A stretch of DNA of 64,000 nucleotides from Acidobacteriota bacterium (GTDB lineage: Bacteria; Acidobacteriota; Terriglobia; Acidiferrales; UBA7541), in contig DAHUXN010000007.1 of the NCBI GenBank assembly GCA_027307115.1, positions 16,482-80,481 on the forward strand, given 5' to 3'. The notes beneath the pieces were generated by a model, which worked only from the letters and a program-made list of their open reading frames with translations, made no database searches and was not told where the DNA came from. Positions 53,004 through 60,780 of this stretch are shown in pieces (the stretch's first letter is position 1; every line of letters begins with the position of its first letter). The position numbers and the translations under genes were made by a program.

Positions 53004-53438
53004 CTAAGCGCGCAGATAGTCTGGCTTCCAGGTCTTGATCATTTGCTTGATAGCTTTCTTGTCCTTCACTTTCTCGTCGAGGACGCGGCGCGCGAGGTCG
53101 GGGAGTTCGGCGTCGCTCGCAAAACGCAGAGCGATGAGTTGACCAACAGAGAACTCCAGAATGCGCGGTTTCAGATCGGCGGGGAGAAGTTTTTCGAGGC
53201 GCAAGCGCATCTCGAGGCGGATGACGCGATCCTGCACGGTCAGCGCAAACATCCGGGCGTACAACGCGACCAGTAGTAAAGCAATTGAGACGAGGAGCGA
53301 CACGAGTGCTCCGAACGAAAACCATGTGTGCACCAGTGCGTAGATCGAGTACCCGAAGTTGAGAAGCAAAATCGGCAACGCCACCATGTGAAAAGCGGGC
53401 ACGATGCGCGAATGATTCGCTAGAGTTTGCTCTTTCAT
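53004..53438 (-). CDS. DUF6526 family membrane protein
   Basis: A 144-residue protein. Two hydrophobic helices (MVALPILLLNFGYSIYALVHTW and LVSLLVSIALLLVALYARMF) are followed by a cytoplasmic tail with QDRVIRLEMRLRLEKLLPADL and GQLIALRFASDAELPDLARRVL, the pattern of DUF6526 proteins. Function unknown. GAGG lies eight bases before the ATG at 53438. It is isolated between a plus-strand oxidoreductase gene and the esterase operon. Confidence 0.75.
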   Translation of the reverse strand: MKEQTLANHSRIVPAFHMVALPILLLNFGYSIYALVHTWFSFGALVSLLVSIALLLVALYARMFALTVQDRVIRLEMRLRLEKLLPADLKPRILEFSVGQLIALRFASDAELPDLARRVLDEKVKDKKAIKQMIKTWKPDYLRA

Positions 53439-53594
53439 GAAATCACCTCGAAGAATCAGAATGCAGGCTGCACGAAATTAGACGCCGCCTTGCTTTCGTT
53501 ATTTGCCTATAGCAACACTGTCGAGACGCGGAAAAGCCGTTGTATTGGATGCACGGTTGCTTCGCAAGTTGCGGGATCAGAGCCATGGAAGCCG

Positions 53595-54488
53595 CTATCG
53601 CGACGGGCTCAGACCGAACGCGCGCGAATGAAACTTGAGTGCAGCGGGGAGGTGCGCGGCGAAATAACGCCAGTCGTGGCCTCCGGGATAAAGATGAAAT
53701 TCATGCGCGATACCGCGGGAAGCGAGCACGCTGTGAAGAGTCTGCGCGCCCTTCTCGAAACCGTAATCATCTTCCGCGCCGCAGTCAAAATAAATCTTCA
53801 TACCGGCCAGATGTGCACTACGCGCCAGCGTGATCGGATCGTTGCGTTGCCAAAACGCAGCATTGGGCGGTGTGCCAAAGACGGCGAGGACACGCAGCAA
53901 ACGTGATTCCCGGGGATTCGCGAATTTCACATCGGGGAGTTTGCCGAGCAGCGCCGCACTGCTCGCGCTGACGGACGTAAACAATTCCGGATGGCGAAAA
54001 GCCAGGTGCAGCGCACCGTAGCCACCCATGGAAATTCCGCCGATGCCGCGATAGTGGCGGCCGGGCCGCGTCCGGTAGGTGCGTTCAATAAACGGCAGAA
54101 ATTCGCGAATGAAGAAATCCTCATAACGTTCGCGGCCGTCGTATGAGTTGATGTAAAAACTCGTGTCTGCATCAGGCGTGACGATCAGAAACTCGCCAAG
54201 CTGATGCTGTTCCCAGAGATCTTCGACGAGATTCCACCCCCCGGAACTGACCAGCATCTGCTCGTTTTCGCCGAGGCCGTGAAGAAAATAGAGAACAGGA
54301 TAGCGCTGCGCCTTGCTCGCGTCGTAACTGGGCGGCAGGATGGCGCAGTAGCGAACTGCGCGGCCCAGAATTTTGCTATGCATCGAACGGCATTCGATGC
54401 GGCCCAGCGCGGCGCGCGCCGGTTGAGCAAACGCGAGGCCGAGGAAAGCGCACACCACAAGAGCCGCGGCGCGCCGGCGCCTATTCAT
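53595..54488 (-). CDS. secreted esterase (esterase D / S-formylglutathione hydrolase fold)
   Basis: A 297-residue alpha/beta hydrolase with signal peptide MNRRRRAAALVVCAFLGLAFAQPARA. PVLYFLHGLGENEQML holds the oxyanion region, the nucleophile serine is in GGISMGGYGALHLA, the acid is likely in FDCGAEDDYGFEKG, and the histidine is in YPGGHDWRYF. This is the esterase D family pattern (feruloyl or acetyl esterases, mycolyltransferase-like). Substrate is open. The start at 54488 overlaps the permease stop by 8 bases, so it is the third gene of the ABC operon. Confidence 0.88.
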   Translation of the reverse strand: MNRRRRAAALVVCAFLGLAFAQPARAALGRIECRSMHSKILGRAVRYCAILPPSYDASKAQRYPVLYFLHGLGENEQMLVSSGGWNLVEDLWEQHQLGEFLIVTPDADTSFYINSYDGRERYEDFFIREFLPFIERTYRTRPGRHYRGIGGISMGGYGALHLAFRHPELFTSVSASSAALLGKLPDVKFANPRESRLLRVLAVFGTPPNAAFWQRNDPITLARSAHLAGMKIYFDCGAEDDYGFEKGAQTLHSVLASRGIAHEFHLYPGGHDWRYFAAHLPAALKFHSRAFGLSPSR

Positions 54489-55854
54489 ACCGTAGAGCCT
54501 CGACTGGATTGAGATGCGCGGCGCGCGACGCCGGGTATAGTCCCGCGGCGAGGCTGACGACGATGGCGAAAGCGATTGCACCAAGCGCGAGCCATAAGGG
54601 GACAGCGGAAATGTTCACAGGCGGCAGATTTTGCCGGCTGAGGTAAATATTGGTGCCGAGGGTGACGCCTTTGCCGATCAGCCAGCCGAGCGCAACCCCG
54701 CCGATGCCTCCGACAAGGCCCATCACGCCTGCTTCCGCAAAAAAGAGCTGCTTGATGTCGCGATCATCGGCGCCCAAGGCTTTGAAAACGCCTATTTCGC
54801 GGCGGCGTTCGAGGATGGCCATAACAAGCGTGTTGACAATGCCGAGAGTGGCGACGGCCAATGCAAGGCTGCCGAAAATTCCGAGGAGCAGATCGATCAC
54901 GGTGAAAAACAAACGAAGATTGCGAGTGGTGTCGAGCAGTGAAAAAGTGGTAAAGCCCATGCCCTTGATCGCGGCTTCGACCTGCGGAACCTGTGTGGGA
55001 CTTTTCACGCGGGCCGTGAGGCTGGCATAACTGCTCGTCTTGCTGGAGCCGTTCAACACGTCGCGAAGATCACTGACTTGCGTCGCGCTGAGCGTTTCGG
55101 CGACGGCGAGCGGAATAAATACGCGGCTGCGGCCGAAAGCGCCGAAGCCGCCTTCAGGTTCCGTGGAGATGATGCCAACGATGCGCAATTTCTCTTCGTG
55201 CGGAACGACGGAGAAACCGCCGCCGACGGAACTCTCGTCGCGATTGCCTGCTGAAGCCGTCTTGGAAGCGCCTTGTGCCGGAAGGGCTTGTCGTTCTGCA
55301 TAGCGCAAGACGAGGTCTTTGCCAATCAGCGCAGATGGCTGCGCCGAAAGCTCTTTGGCGAATTCGATTTGAAGAATGGTTTCGTCGGCGTTAGGACCCG
55401 AGAAGAATTTACCTTGCATTCCGTCGAAAGCGCCGTCCGTGCGCGCCGAGTCCGGCATGCCGGCGACCATCGTCGGATATGGCTTATCGTTGTAACGGAT
55501 CTCCGTCATAAAACGAATCTCGGGATAGACTTCGTTGACGTTTGGAAGGCCCGCGATTTCGCGGCGAGCGGATTCGTCGAGTGGGCGCGCGGGAGTTGAT
55601 GAATCGGCGGGTTGATTCTGTCGCGAGCGGCGTTCGTACTCGCCCGCGTTGTAACGCGACGCGACAAAAATAGCGTTGAACAACCCGCTATTGGCCAGGC
55701 GCTGGGAAGCGAATTGCTGCAAACCGACACCGAGCGAAAGCATCGCGACCAAAGAAGCCACGCCGACCGCAACGCCCAAGGTGGTGAGCGAATTCCGCAG
55801 GATGGCTTCGCGCAAATTGCGGACGGCGAGCTCGGTTAGGTCACCGATTTTCAT
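54481..55854 (-). CDS. ABC transporter permease (MacB-like)
   Basis: A 457-residue MacB/FtsX-type permease. The N-terminal helix region (LAVRNLREAILRNSLTTLGVAVGVASLVAMLSLGVGL) is followed by a large periplasmic domain (about 50-300). Three C-terminal helices follow (FFTVIDLLLGIFGSLALAVATLGIVNTLVMAILERRREIGVFKALGA and later VPLWLALGAIAFAIVVSLAAGLYP), ending HLNPVEALRYE. It should pair with the ATPase encoded just upstream, with which it overlaps by 14 bases. Export or extraction of a periplasmic substrate is likely. Confidence 0.93.
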   Translation of the reverse strand: MKIGDLTELAVRNLREAILRNSLTTLGVAVGVASLVAMLSLGVGLQQFASQRLANSGLFNAIFVASRYNAGEYERRSRQNQPADSSTPARPLDESARREIAGLPNVNEVYPEIRFMTEIRYNDKPYPTMVAGMPDSARTDGAFDGMQGKFFSGPNADETILQIEFAKELSAQPSALIGKDLVLRYAERQALPAQGASKTASAGNRDESSVGGGFSVVPHEEKLRIVGIISTEPEGGFGAFGRSRVFIPLAVAETLSATQVSDLRDVLNGSSKTSSYASLTARVKSPTQVPQVEAAIKGMGFTTFSLLDTTRNLRLFFTVIDLLLGIFGSLALAVATLGIVNTLVMAILERRREIGVFKALGADDRDIKQLFFAEAGVMGLVGGIGGVALGWLIGKGVTLGTNIYLSRQNLPPVNISAVPLWLALGAIAFAIVVSLAAGLYPASRAAHLNPVEALRYE

Positions 55855-56575
55855 GATTGCACTCCGTCGCGGGTTTCGTTGTGACGCTGATTAATTTTCC
55901 GTCGGCCACGGTGGCGATGCGATGCGCAAAACGCTCGGCCAGGGGACGCTCGTGCGTCACCATTACAATCGTCATACCCATCGATTGATTGAAGCTCTTG
56001 AGCAGGAGCATTATTTCTTCGCCGGTGGCGCTGTCCAAGTTTCCGGTGGGCTCGTCGGCGAGCAGAATCGTTGGGCGATTCACTAAAGCGCGAGCGAGCG
56101 CGGCGCGTTGCTGTTCGCCTCCGGAGAGCTCACTGGGACGATGCGCCAGACGCTTTTCCAGATGCACGTGCTCGAGCGCCTCGCGAACGCGCGCCGCACG
56201 GTCCGCGCGATCGACTTCCGCCAAACGCAAAGGCAGTTCGACATTTTCCTCCAGGGTCATGCGCGGCAGCAAGTTGAACGCTTGAAAAACCATGCCGACG
56301 GTGAGGCTGCGGTAGCGCGCCAGCTCATGGGTATCCATCTCCGCGAGATTGCGTCCTCGCACAACGATCGCGCCGGCGGTGGGACGGTCGAGACCAGCGA
56401 GCAAATTCAGAAGAGTGGATTTGCCGGAGCCGGAACTGCCAAGAAGCGCCAAGAATTCGCCAGCGCCTACGCTGAGGCTTACATCGTCCACGGCACGGAT
56501 TAGCGCGGCGCCCATTTGATAATGGCGCGAGACGTTGTCCGCGTGAATTGCGACTCCATTGTTACCCTGTGACAT
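55841..56575 (-). CDS. ABC transporter ATPase (MacB/LolD-like)
   Basis: A 244-residue ATPase. Walker A GSSGSGKST (about 47-55), Q-loop FQAFNLLPRMTLEENV, signature LSGGEQQR, Walker B ILLADEPTGNLD and the H-loop VTHE are all present. The sequence matches the LolD/MacB/FtsE clade, which works with the FtsX-like permease encoded downstream. It is the first gene of a three-gene operon (ATPase, permease, esterase). The start is ATG at 56575. Confidence 0.95.
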   Translation of the reverse strand: MSQGNNGVAIHADNVSRHYQMGAALIRAVDDVSLSVGAGEFLALLGSSGSGKSTLLNLLAGLDRPTAGAIVVRGRNLAEMDTHELARYRSLTVGMVFQAFNLLPRMTLEENVELPLRLAEVDRADRAARVREALEHVHLEKRLAHRPSELSGGEQQRAALARALVNRPTILLADEPTGNLDSATGEEIMLLLKSFNQSMGMTIVMVTHERPLAERFAHRIATVADGKLISVTTKPATECNHENR

Positions 56576-56702
56576 TTACTATCCAGATGTTACTACGGGT
56601 CGGGAAGGCCGCAAGTTTCGTTTATTTATTGGCGGAGAGGCAGAGATAGGACGCTGGGAATGCAGATTTTCGCCAGAAACGCTTTTGCATTAGAAACGGC
56701 TA

Positions 56703-56732
56703 CGCGAAGGCCCCAAAATCGAAGTCTTCGCG
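56703..56732 (-). terminator. weak candidate terminator after the YflT-like gene
   Basis: CGCGAAG at 56703-56709 and CTTCGCG at 56726-56732 form a 7-bp stem with a 16-base loop, 46 bases after the minus-strand stop at 56778. The following T tract is poor (GTTTC). Confidence 0.3.
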
Positions 56733-56777
56733 CAGCCGGTGTAAGTGGTATGAGATTTTCCGGATCAGCTGAACTGG

Positions 56778-57347
56778 TTAATTGGCCGCGCCGCGAGAGT
56801 ACGGGCGGTCGCTCTCGGCGTAGTCGGCAGAAGATTCGCCCGTGGAGGAGATATCTTCGGCCCCGGTGTTCTTCAGGATCTCTTTGGCCTTTTTGACCCA
56901 ATCCGAGTTGTCGCAATGGATGGACAGGAGAATTCCGCCCTTTTCCATGCGACCCTGATAGCGCTTGGCTTCGTATTCCGGGATGCCCATACCCACAAGC
57001 GCTCCAACGAAACCGCCAACCGCGCCGCCTGCACCAATGCCAGCCAAAGCGGCCAGAATCGGACCAGCGGCGATAAACGGCCCCAAGCCCGGAATCGCCA
57101 GCGCACCAATTCCCACGAGCCAGCCGAGGGCTCCGCCAATGACAGCGCCGGAACCTGCGCCGGTGGCTGCGCCTTCCGGTGCTTTGGTGTTTTTCTCGGT
57201 GAGAAGATCTTTCGAGCCGAGATTCTCAGGAAGAAGCACGGAAACATCCGCGTTTCGGAATCCCGCGTCCTTCAGCGTTCCCAAGGCATATTCGACTCCA
57301 GGACGATTCGCGTAAATGCCAAACACTGCCGTATTTTTGCCTGCCAT
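56778..57347 (-). CDS. YflT/DUF1269-like stress protein with glycine-rich membrane domain
   Basis: A 189-residue protein. The N-terminal 45 residues (AVFGIYANRPGVEYALGTLKDAGFRNADVSVLLPEN) form a ferredoxin-like ActD/YflT-type domain. Residues about 65-140 are Gly/Ala-rich and hydrophobic (GSGAVIGGALGWLVGIGALAIPG, GAGGAVGGFVGALVGMGIPEYEAKRYQG), resembling a glycine zipper. The C-terminus (GILLSIHCDNSDWVKKAKEILKNTGAEDISS) repeats the alpha/beta pattern. Similar proteins are annotated as general stress or DUF3341-like. GGAGG precedes the ATG at 57347. It is next to other stress-type genes. Confidence 0.78.
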   Translation of the reverse strand: MAGKNTAVFGIYANRPGVEYALGTLKDAGFRNADVSVLLPENLGSKDLLTEKNTKAPEGAATGAGSGAVIGGALGWLVGIGALAIPGLGPFIAAGPILAALAGIGAGGAVGGFVGALVGMGIPEYEAKRYQGRMEKGGILLSIHCDNSDWVKKAKEILKNTGAEDISSTGESSADYAESDRPYSRGAAN

Positions 57348-57444
57348 AGTGTTCCTCCAATGTTCTTCGATTTTGCTTATTGCGCCGACTGTTGCCGACT
57401 GTTTAGGAACGCAGGTTCTTAAAAGGCTTCCAAACAACTGGCGC

Positions 57445-57657
57445 CTAGTTCCTGCTGGGACGGCTCAATTCCTGGCTGGGAAGGTCTTGAGGATCGTGAG
57501 GACTCTCGGGGCCCGGTTTATCACGGCGCGGCTCGGGTTTAGTTGGATCGTTTGATCGGCGCTTGCGCCTCCGCTCAGGTTCCGGACGGAGCGGGTCCGG
57601 CTGAGGAATTTCTTCCAACCGGATGGTTCTTGTGGCGTCATGCACTTGTGTTGACAT
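57445..57657 (-). CDS. Pro/Arg-rich small disordered protein (70 residues)
   Basis: A 70-residue protein starting MSTQVHDATRTIRLEEIPQPDPLRPEPERRRKRRSNDP and ending in Pro/Ser/Arg. It has no hydrophobic core, no cysteine and only a few large hydrophobic residues, so it is likely disordered. GGAGG lies five to six bases upstream of the ATG at 57657, which makes translation plausible. No family recognised. It lies 97 bases upstream of the YflT-like gene in the same direction, so the two may be co-transcribed. Confidence 0.55.
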   Translation of the reverse strand: MSTQVHDATRTIRLEEIPQPDPLRPEPERRRKRRSNDPTKPEPRRDKPGPESPHDPQDLPSQELSRPSRN

Positions 57658-58171
57658 TTGGCCCTCCTCTAAAGCCCCCAATCGAATTCTGACCCTCATT
57701 TCTTTGCATTTTTTGGCGCTGTTTCAACAGCAATCAGGGGTACGTGTCCCTGCGCTTAAGCCTGAGGCATTGGTGGGTGGCAATCCATCCAGCATTCGCT
57801 GTAACAATCCACGAAATTGAATGTACAGGTTTCTGTGGAACTTAGGAGAGGTAGGAGGGGCCGTCATTATCGGGTGGAATTGCAACGGCCCCCTTTCGGA
57901 GGGTTGTAGGTAGAGGCGAGTGAGTGTTGCGGTCGGGTGAACATTACGCGGCCAGAATAGAGAAATGCGACGAACGATGCTATCGGCGGAAAACTTTAAT
58001 TCTCCGGGAGATTCTCCGTAGGCGGGGCCGGACTACAGGTTACTCGTTCTACAGCGATTTCGGGGTCGCGGGTCTCCCTTTTCTAATGGCTAAGCGAAAC
58101 GCCCTGCCCGAAGGCAAGGCGTTTTCGCCAGACTGAAACAGAAATTCACGGTTTAAATGAACTGCAATCAG
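57658..58171. other. structured intergenic region between the small protein and csbD
   Basis: About 510 bases without a convincing gene. It holds two GC-rich hairpins: GGGGCCGT at 57857-57864 with ACGGCCCC at 57885-57892, and the UUCG-loop hairpin at 58094-58127. A 70-residue plus-strand frame at 57924-58136 has no recognisable domain. An untranslated RNA is possible. Confidence 0.35.
58094..58127 (-). terminator. terminator-like hairpin after csbD
   Basis: On the minus strand the stem GGGCAGGGCGTTTCGC pairs with GCGAAAACGCCTTGCC around a TTCG tetraloop. It lies 45 bases after the csbD stop, and its A-rich and T-rich ends fit an intrinsic terminator. Confidence 0.6.
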
Positions 58172-58405
58172 TTACCGTCCTGCGCGCTGAGCTTTTTCGT
58201 GTCCTGCCTTCAGGGTATCCGCGAATTCCTGAGTTTGCTTCTCGGCTACCTCTCTCGTGACGCCGTAGTACTCCTGCAGCTTTCCAACGAGCTGCTGGCG
58301 ATTGCCGTCAATGACGTCGAGGTCATCGTCGGTGAGCTTGCCCCATCTCGCCTTGGCTTTGCCTTTATATTGTTTCCACTTCCCTTCAAGTTGGTCCCAG
58401 TTCAT
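58172..58405 (-). CDS. CsbD-family stress protein
   Basis: A 77-residue protein, MNWDQLEGKWKQYKGKAKARWGKLTDDDLDVIDGNRQQLVGKLQEYYG, a textbook CsbD sequence. It is cytoplasmic, charged and mostly helical. CsbD proteins are induced by general stress in many bacteria, with unknown biochemistry. GGAGG is six bases upstream of the ATG at 58405. It is divergent from the DUF1328 gene. Confidence 0.95.
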   Translation of the reverse strand: MNWDQLEGKWKQYKGKAKARWGKLTDDDLDVIDGNRQQLVGKLQEYYGVTREVAEKQTQEFADTLKAGHEKAQRAGR

Positions 58406-58731
58406 TGCAGCCTCCGTTCAGAAACATTTGGACTTGTCCAACGAGGACGAGAACGCCTCGCTGGCGGCGCGGGGACAGTCTCCGCGCGCTCATGACAGAA
58501 GACACCATCGGGAGACGCGGCGAAATACGGAGTAATCCTGATAGGGCCGAGGGGAATCGGGTAGCCAAAGTGGCACGCCTGGCAGCACTTAGAGTCATAC
58601 AGCAAACCATGACCGTCGCTACGTGAATAGTTGTATTGTACTGGGTCCGAAAAGAGCCTAAAAGGGTTGAGTCACAGGGGCGTGTGTCGTGCTAAAACTT
58701 GGGAAGGATAATTGCCCCTAGAGGAGGCAAG
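58406..58731. other. interval between divergent csbD and DUF1328 genes
   Basis: About 325 bases that must hold both promoters. Several short open frames overlap here on both strands, none with a recognised domain. The csbD RBS (GGAGG) is at 58411. I see no clear -35/-10 pair. Confidence 0.35.
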
Positions 58732-58896
58732 ATGCTGAGTTGGGCGGTGGTATTCCTCATCGTAGCGATCATTGCGGCAGTGTTCGGGTTCTTTGGGATC
58801 GCGGCGGCGGCAGCGGGAATCGCGAAGATCCTGTTCTTCATCTTCATCATTTTGTTCCTGGTGTCGCTAGTTGGCGGATTAATGCGCCGGACGTAG
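58732..58896 (+). CDS. DUF1328 small membrane protein
   Basis: A 54-residue protein: [54 protein letters not shown]. This is typical of DUF1328 (YtjA-like), with two hydrophobic helices joined by an AAxAGIAK turn. GAGGAGG at 58721-58727 precedes the ATG. Often co-expressed with CsbD-type stress genes in environmental bacteria. An upstream ATG at 58699 lacks an RBS. Confidence 0.9.
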   Translation: MLSWAVVFLIVAIIAAVFGFFGIAAAAAGIAKILFFIFIILFLVSLVGGLMRRT

Positions 58897-58996
58897 CACC
58901 GCAAGGACTAGCGGCCCGATTGGATGGAAGCAAGTGTAAGATGGTTCGCGGGGACCAGTTCCCCGCGACACCCAGCCTGTCTTACGAAAGGTACTG

Positions 58997-59221
58997 ATGA
59001 AGACCGCTACGATCATTGGCGTCATACTGATTGTTCTTGCTGTAATTTCCTTCGCATATCAAGGGATCACCTACACCACACACAAGAAAGTAGTGGACTT
59101 GGGGCCGATACAAGCCACCACAACCGAGCACAAGACGATTCCGTTGTCGCCGATATTCGGCGGCATCCTGCTAGCGGGAGGAATTATCCTGGTGGTGGCG
59201 GGCAGCAGGGGAAAGGCGTAG
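58997..59221 (+). CDS. DUF3185-like small membrane protein
   Basis: A 74-residue protein with two transmembrane helices (IIGVILIVLAVISFAYQGI and FGGILLAGGIILVVAGSRG) and a polar loop (TTHKKVVDLGPIQATTTEHKTIPLSP). The YQGITYTT and VDLGPIQ pattern is seen in DUF3185-type proteins. GAAAGG precedes the ATG at 58997. It is 100 bases after the DUF1328 gene, same direction, and likely part of the same stress group. Confidence 0.75.
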   Translation: MKTATIIGVILIVLAVISFAYQGITYTTHKKVVDLGPIQATTTEHKTIPLSPIFGGILLAGGIILVVAGSRGKA

Positions 59222-59359
59222 TTTTCAAGAAAGACAGAAACCCTCATCGACAGGGCAAAGCTTTAGATCATTCTACCTAGAACAGAACACCGCACTGGCA
59301 TCCTCATCTCCTGGCTCGCAATGTCCCACAACGAATCCAAATCTGGATGCCGAAGAATC

Positions 59360-60736
59360 TTAGCGCTGTTCGGCATCCGCAGCGGAAACGACCGCAGGCG
59401 TTACCGATTTCAACTCATCAATTTCGCTTACTACTCGAGGCCATTCCTTTTTGTTTTTCTTGGTCGCAAATGGCGCGTTCAGGTTGCTGTAGTAGGCGAG
59501 TATGTCCTGACGAAGCTCGGGCGAAATCTGCTGGAAGTGGTTTTTGGCCAAGCGGTCGACGAGCTCAGCATAGGTCGCGTCAGCCAGAGGATAGTCGCCC
59601 GGTCCGGTGACACTGCCGGTATCGAAATTGTCGTTTTGAATTTGCAGTTTACCTGTCTGCTCTTTCTCGTGGACGGCGTCGCCGTAGTCTTTGATGGTCG
59701 CGTTAAAACTGGCCATGAAGAGTTGCCCGGCTTCCGGGGTGGGGGCACGGAACGACAAAGCTCTGAAGGGTCCTATCTTGGGCACGATCCGCAGCAGGAA
59801 AGCGAGGAGCCTCGTACCGAATCCTGGCTTCTTGTACTGATCTTTCCAACTTTTCTTATAGCTGGCCCGTGAAATATTGTAAATAAACTTCCGGCGCGTG
59901 ATGCCGGGAATTTCCTTCCGGATGTCGTCTTTCTTGGTCTGCCAAGCCACCCGGGTCATTTGAGGAATCACGCTGCTCACGCTATAACGAAACGTCCCGA
60001 TAGCAAGGTCGGAATTGGGGATTATGGATTTCAGGTCAAGCGAATAAGTGTCCTGGAAAGCCCGCTCGAGCAAGTCCTGAGAAACCTCGAATCCGATGTC
60101 GTCGTGATAGTTGTCCGAGGCGTAATGGCCTTTGGCGACCTCCAAGACATCGAATCCGAATTCCGTCTTCAAATGCGCCGCGGGATCCTGATCGTAAACG
60201 ACTACGTTTCCAAACTTGCGGCGAAGCTTCGGGTAAAGCATGGGGACAACATGGTTGACGGCGAGGCGATGGCCGTCATTGTCCGCGACGTAGTGAGCGA
60301 GGGCGCCAAGGGCAAAGGCGTATTCGTTGAGATTTTTGGAATCGCGAATCAGGGCCCGGACGAAGTCAGCGCTGCGGACATAGTGAGTGAGATCGCTAAA
60401 GAACTTGTTCCCGAACGGATAGTAGCCCATGTCCTGGATGATCGCCCCGCCATAGGCATATGCGTGAGCCTCTTTCAGTTCGTCCGGGGCCGCGTTCGGG
60501 AATCGCTGCAAGAGCAGAGGTTTAATGACGGGATCCCACTCGCTATCGATAATCGCCTCATGAGTAAGGACGGAGTAGCCCTTTGAACCTTGGACCGCAA
60601 ATATAAAGAGGAACACGAGGACTGCCGTGGATTTGAGGCTCCGCCTCGGGGCCGATGAGCGGCGCGCCATCTTGGGAGGGAAATTCCCTTGAACCTTGGA
60701 CTCTTGTGGGTAATTTGTGTCGCGTCTTCTCAGCAT
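59360..60736 (-). CDS. zinc-dependent phospholipase C-like protein
   Basis: A 458-residue secreted protein. A long basic N-region (about 36 residues) precedes the signal helix STAVLVFLFIFAVQGSKG. The mature protein opens YSVLTHEAIID, and the later MGYYPFGNKFFSDLTHYVRSADF, YAFALGALAHYVADNDGHRLAVNH supply the His and Asp residues expected for zinc binding in the S1/P1 nuclease-phospholipase C fold. The C-terminal half is unrelated to known domains. AGAGG is five bases before the ATG at 60736. It lies 44 bases downstream of treY and may share its transcript. Catalytic activity is not proven. Confidence 0.8.
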   Translation of the reverse strand: MLRRRDTNYPQESKVQGNFPPKMARRSSAPRRSLKSTAVLVFLFIFAVQGSKGYSVLTHEAIIDSEWDPVIKPLLLQRFPNAAPDELKEAHAYAYGGAIIQDMGYYPFGNKFFSDLTHYVRSADFVRALIRDSKNLNEYAFALGALAHYVADNDGHRLAVNHVVPMLYPKLRRKFGNVVVYDQDPAAHLKTEFGFDVLEVAKGHYASDNYHDDIGFEVSQDLLERAFQDTYSLDLKSIIPNSDLAIGTFRYSVSSVIPQMTRVAWQTKKDDIRKEIPGITRRKFIYNISRASYKKSWKDQYKKPGFGTRLLAFLLRIVPKIGPFRALSFRAPTPEAGQLFMASFNATIKDYGDAVHEKEQTGKLQIQNDNFDTGSVTGPGDYPLADATYAELVDRLAKNHFQQISPELRQDILAYYSNLNAPFATKKNKKEWPRVVSEIDELKSVTPAVVSAADAEQR

Positions 60737-60780
60737 GAGGACCTCTGATAATTTAGATGATTTCTGTCGACATTCGAGAC

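Noticed and set aside
57924..58136. 70-residue plus-strand frame in the gap before csbD
   Set aside because: No good RBS and no domain, and it reads through the probable csbD terminator hairpin.
58699..58716. GG-N10-GC sigma-54-like element before the DUF1328 gene
   Set aside because: TTGC and spacing fit, but the transcription start would fall inside the ribosome-binding site of the gene, so it cannot serve it.
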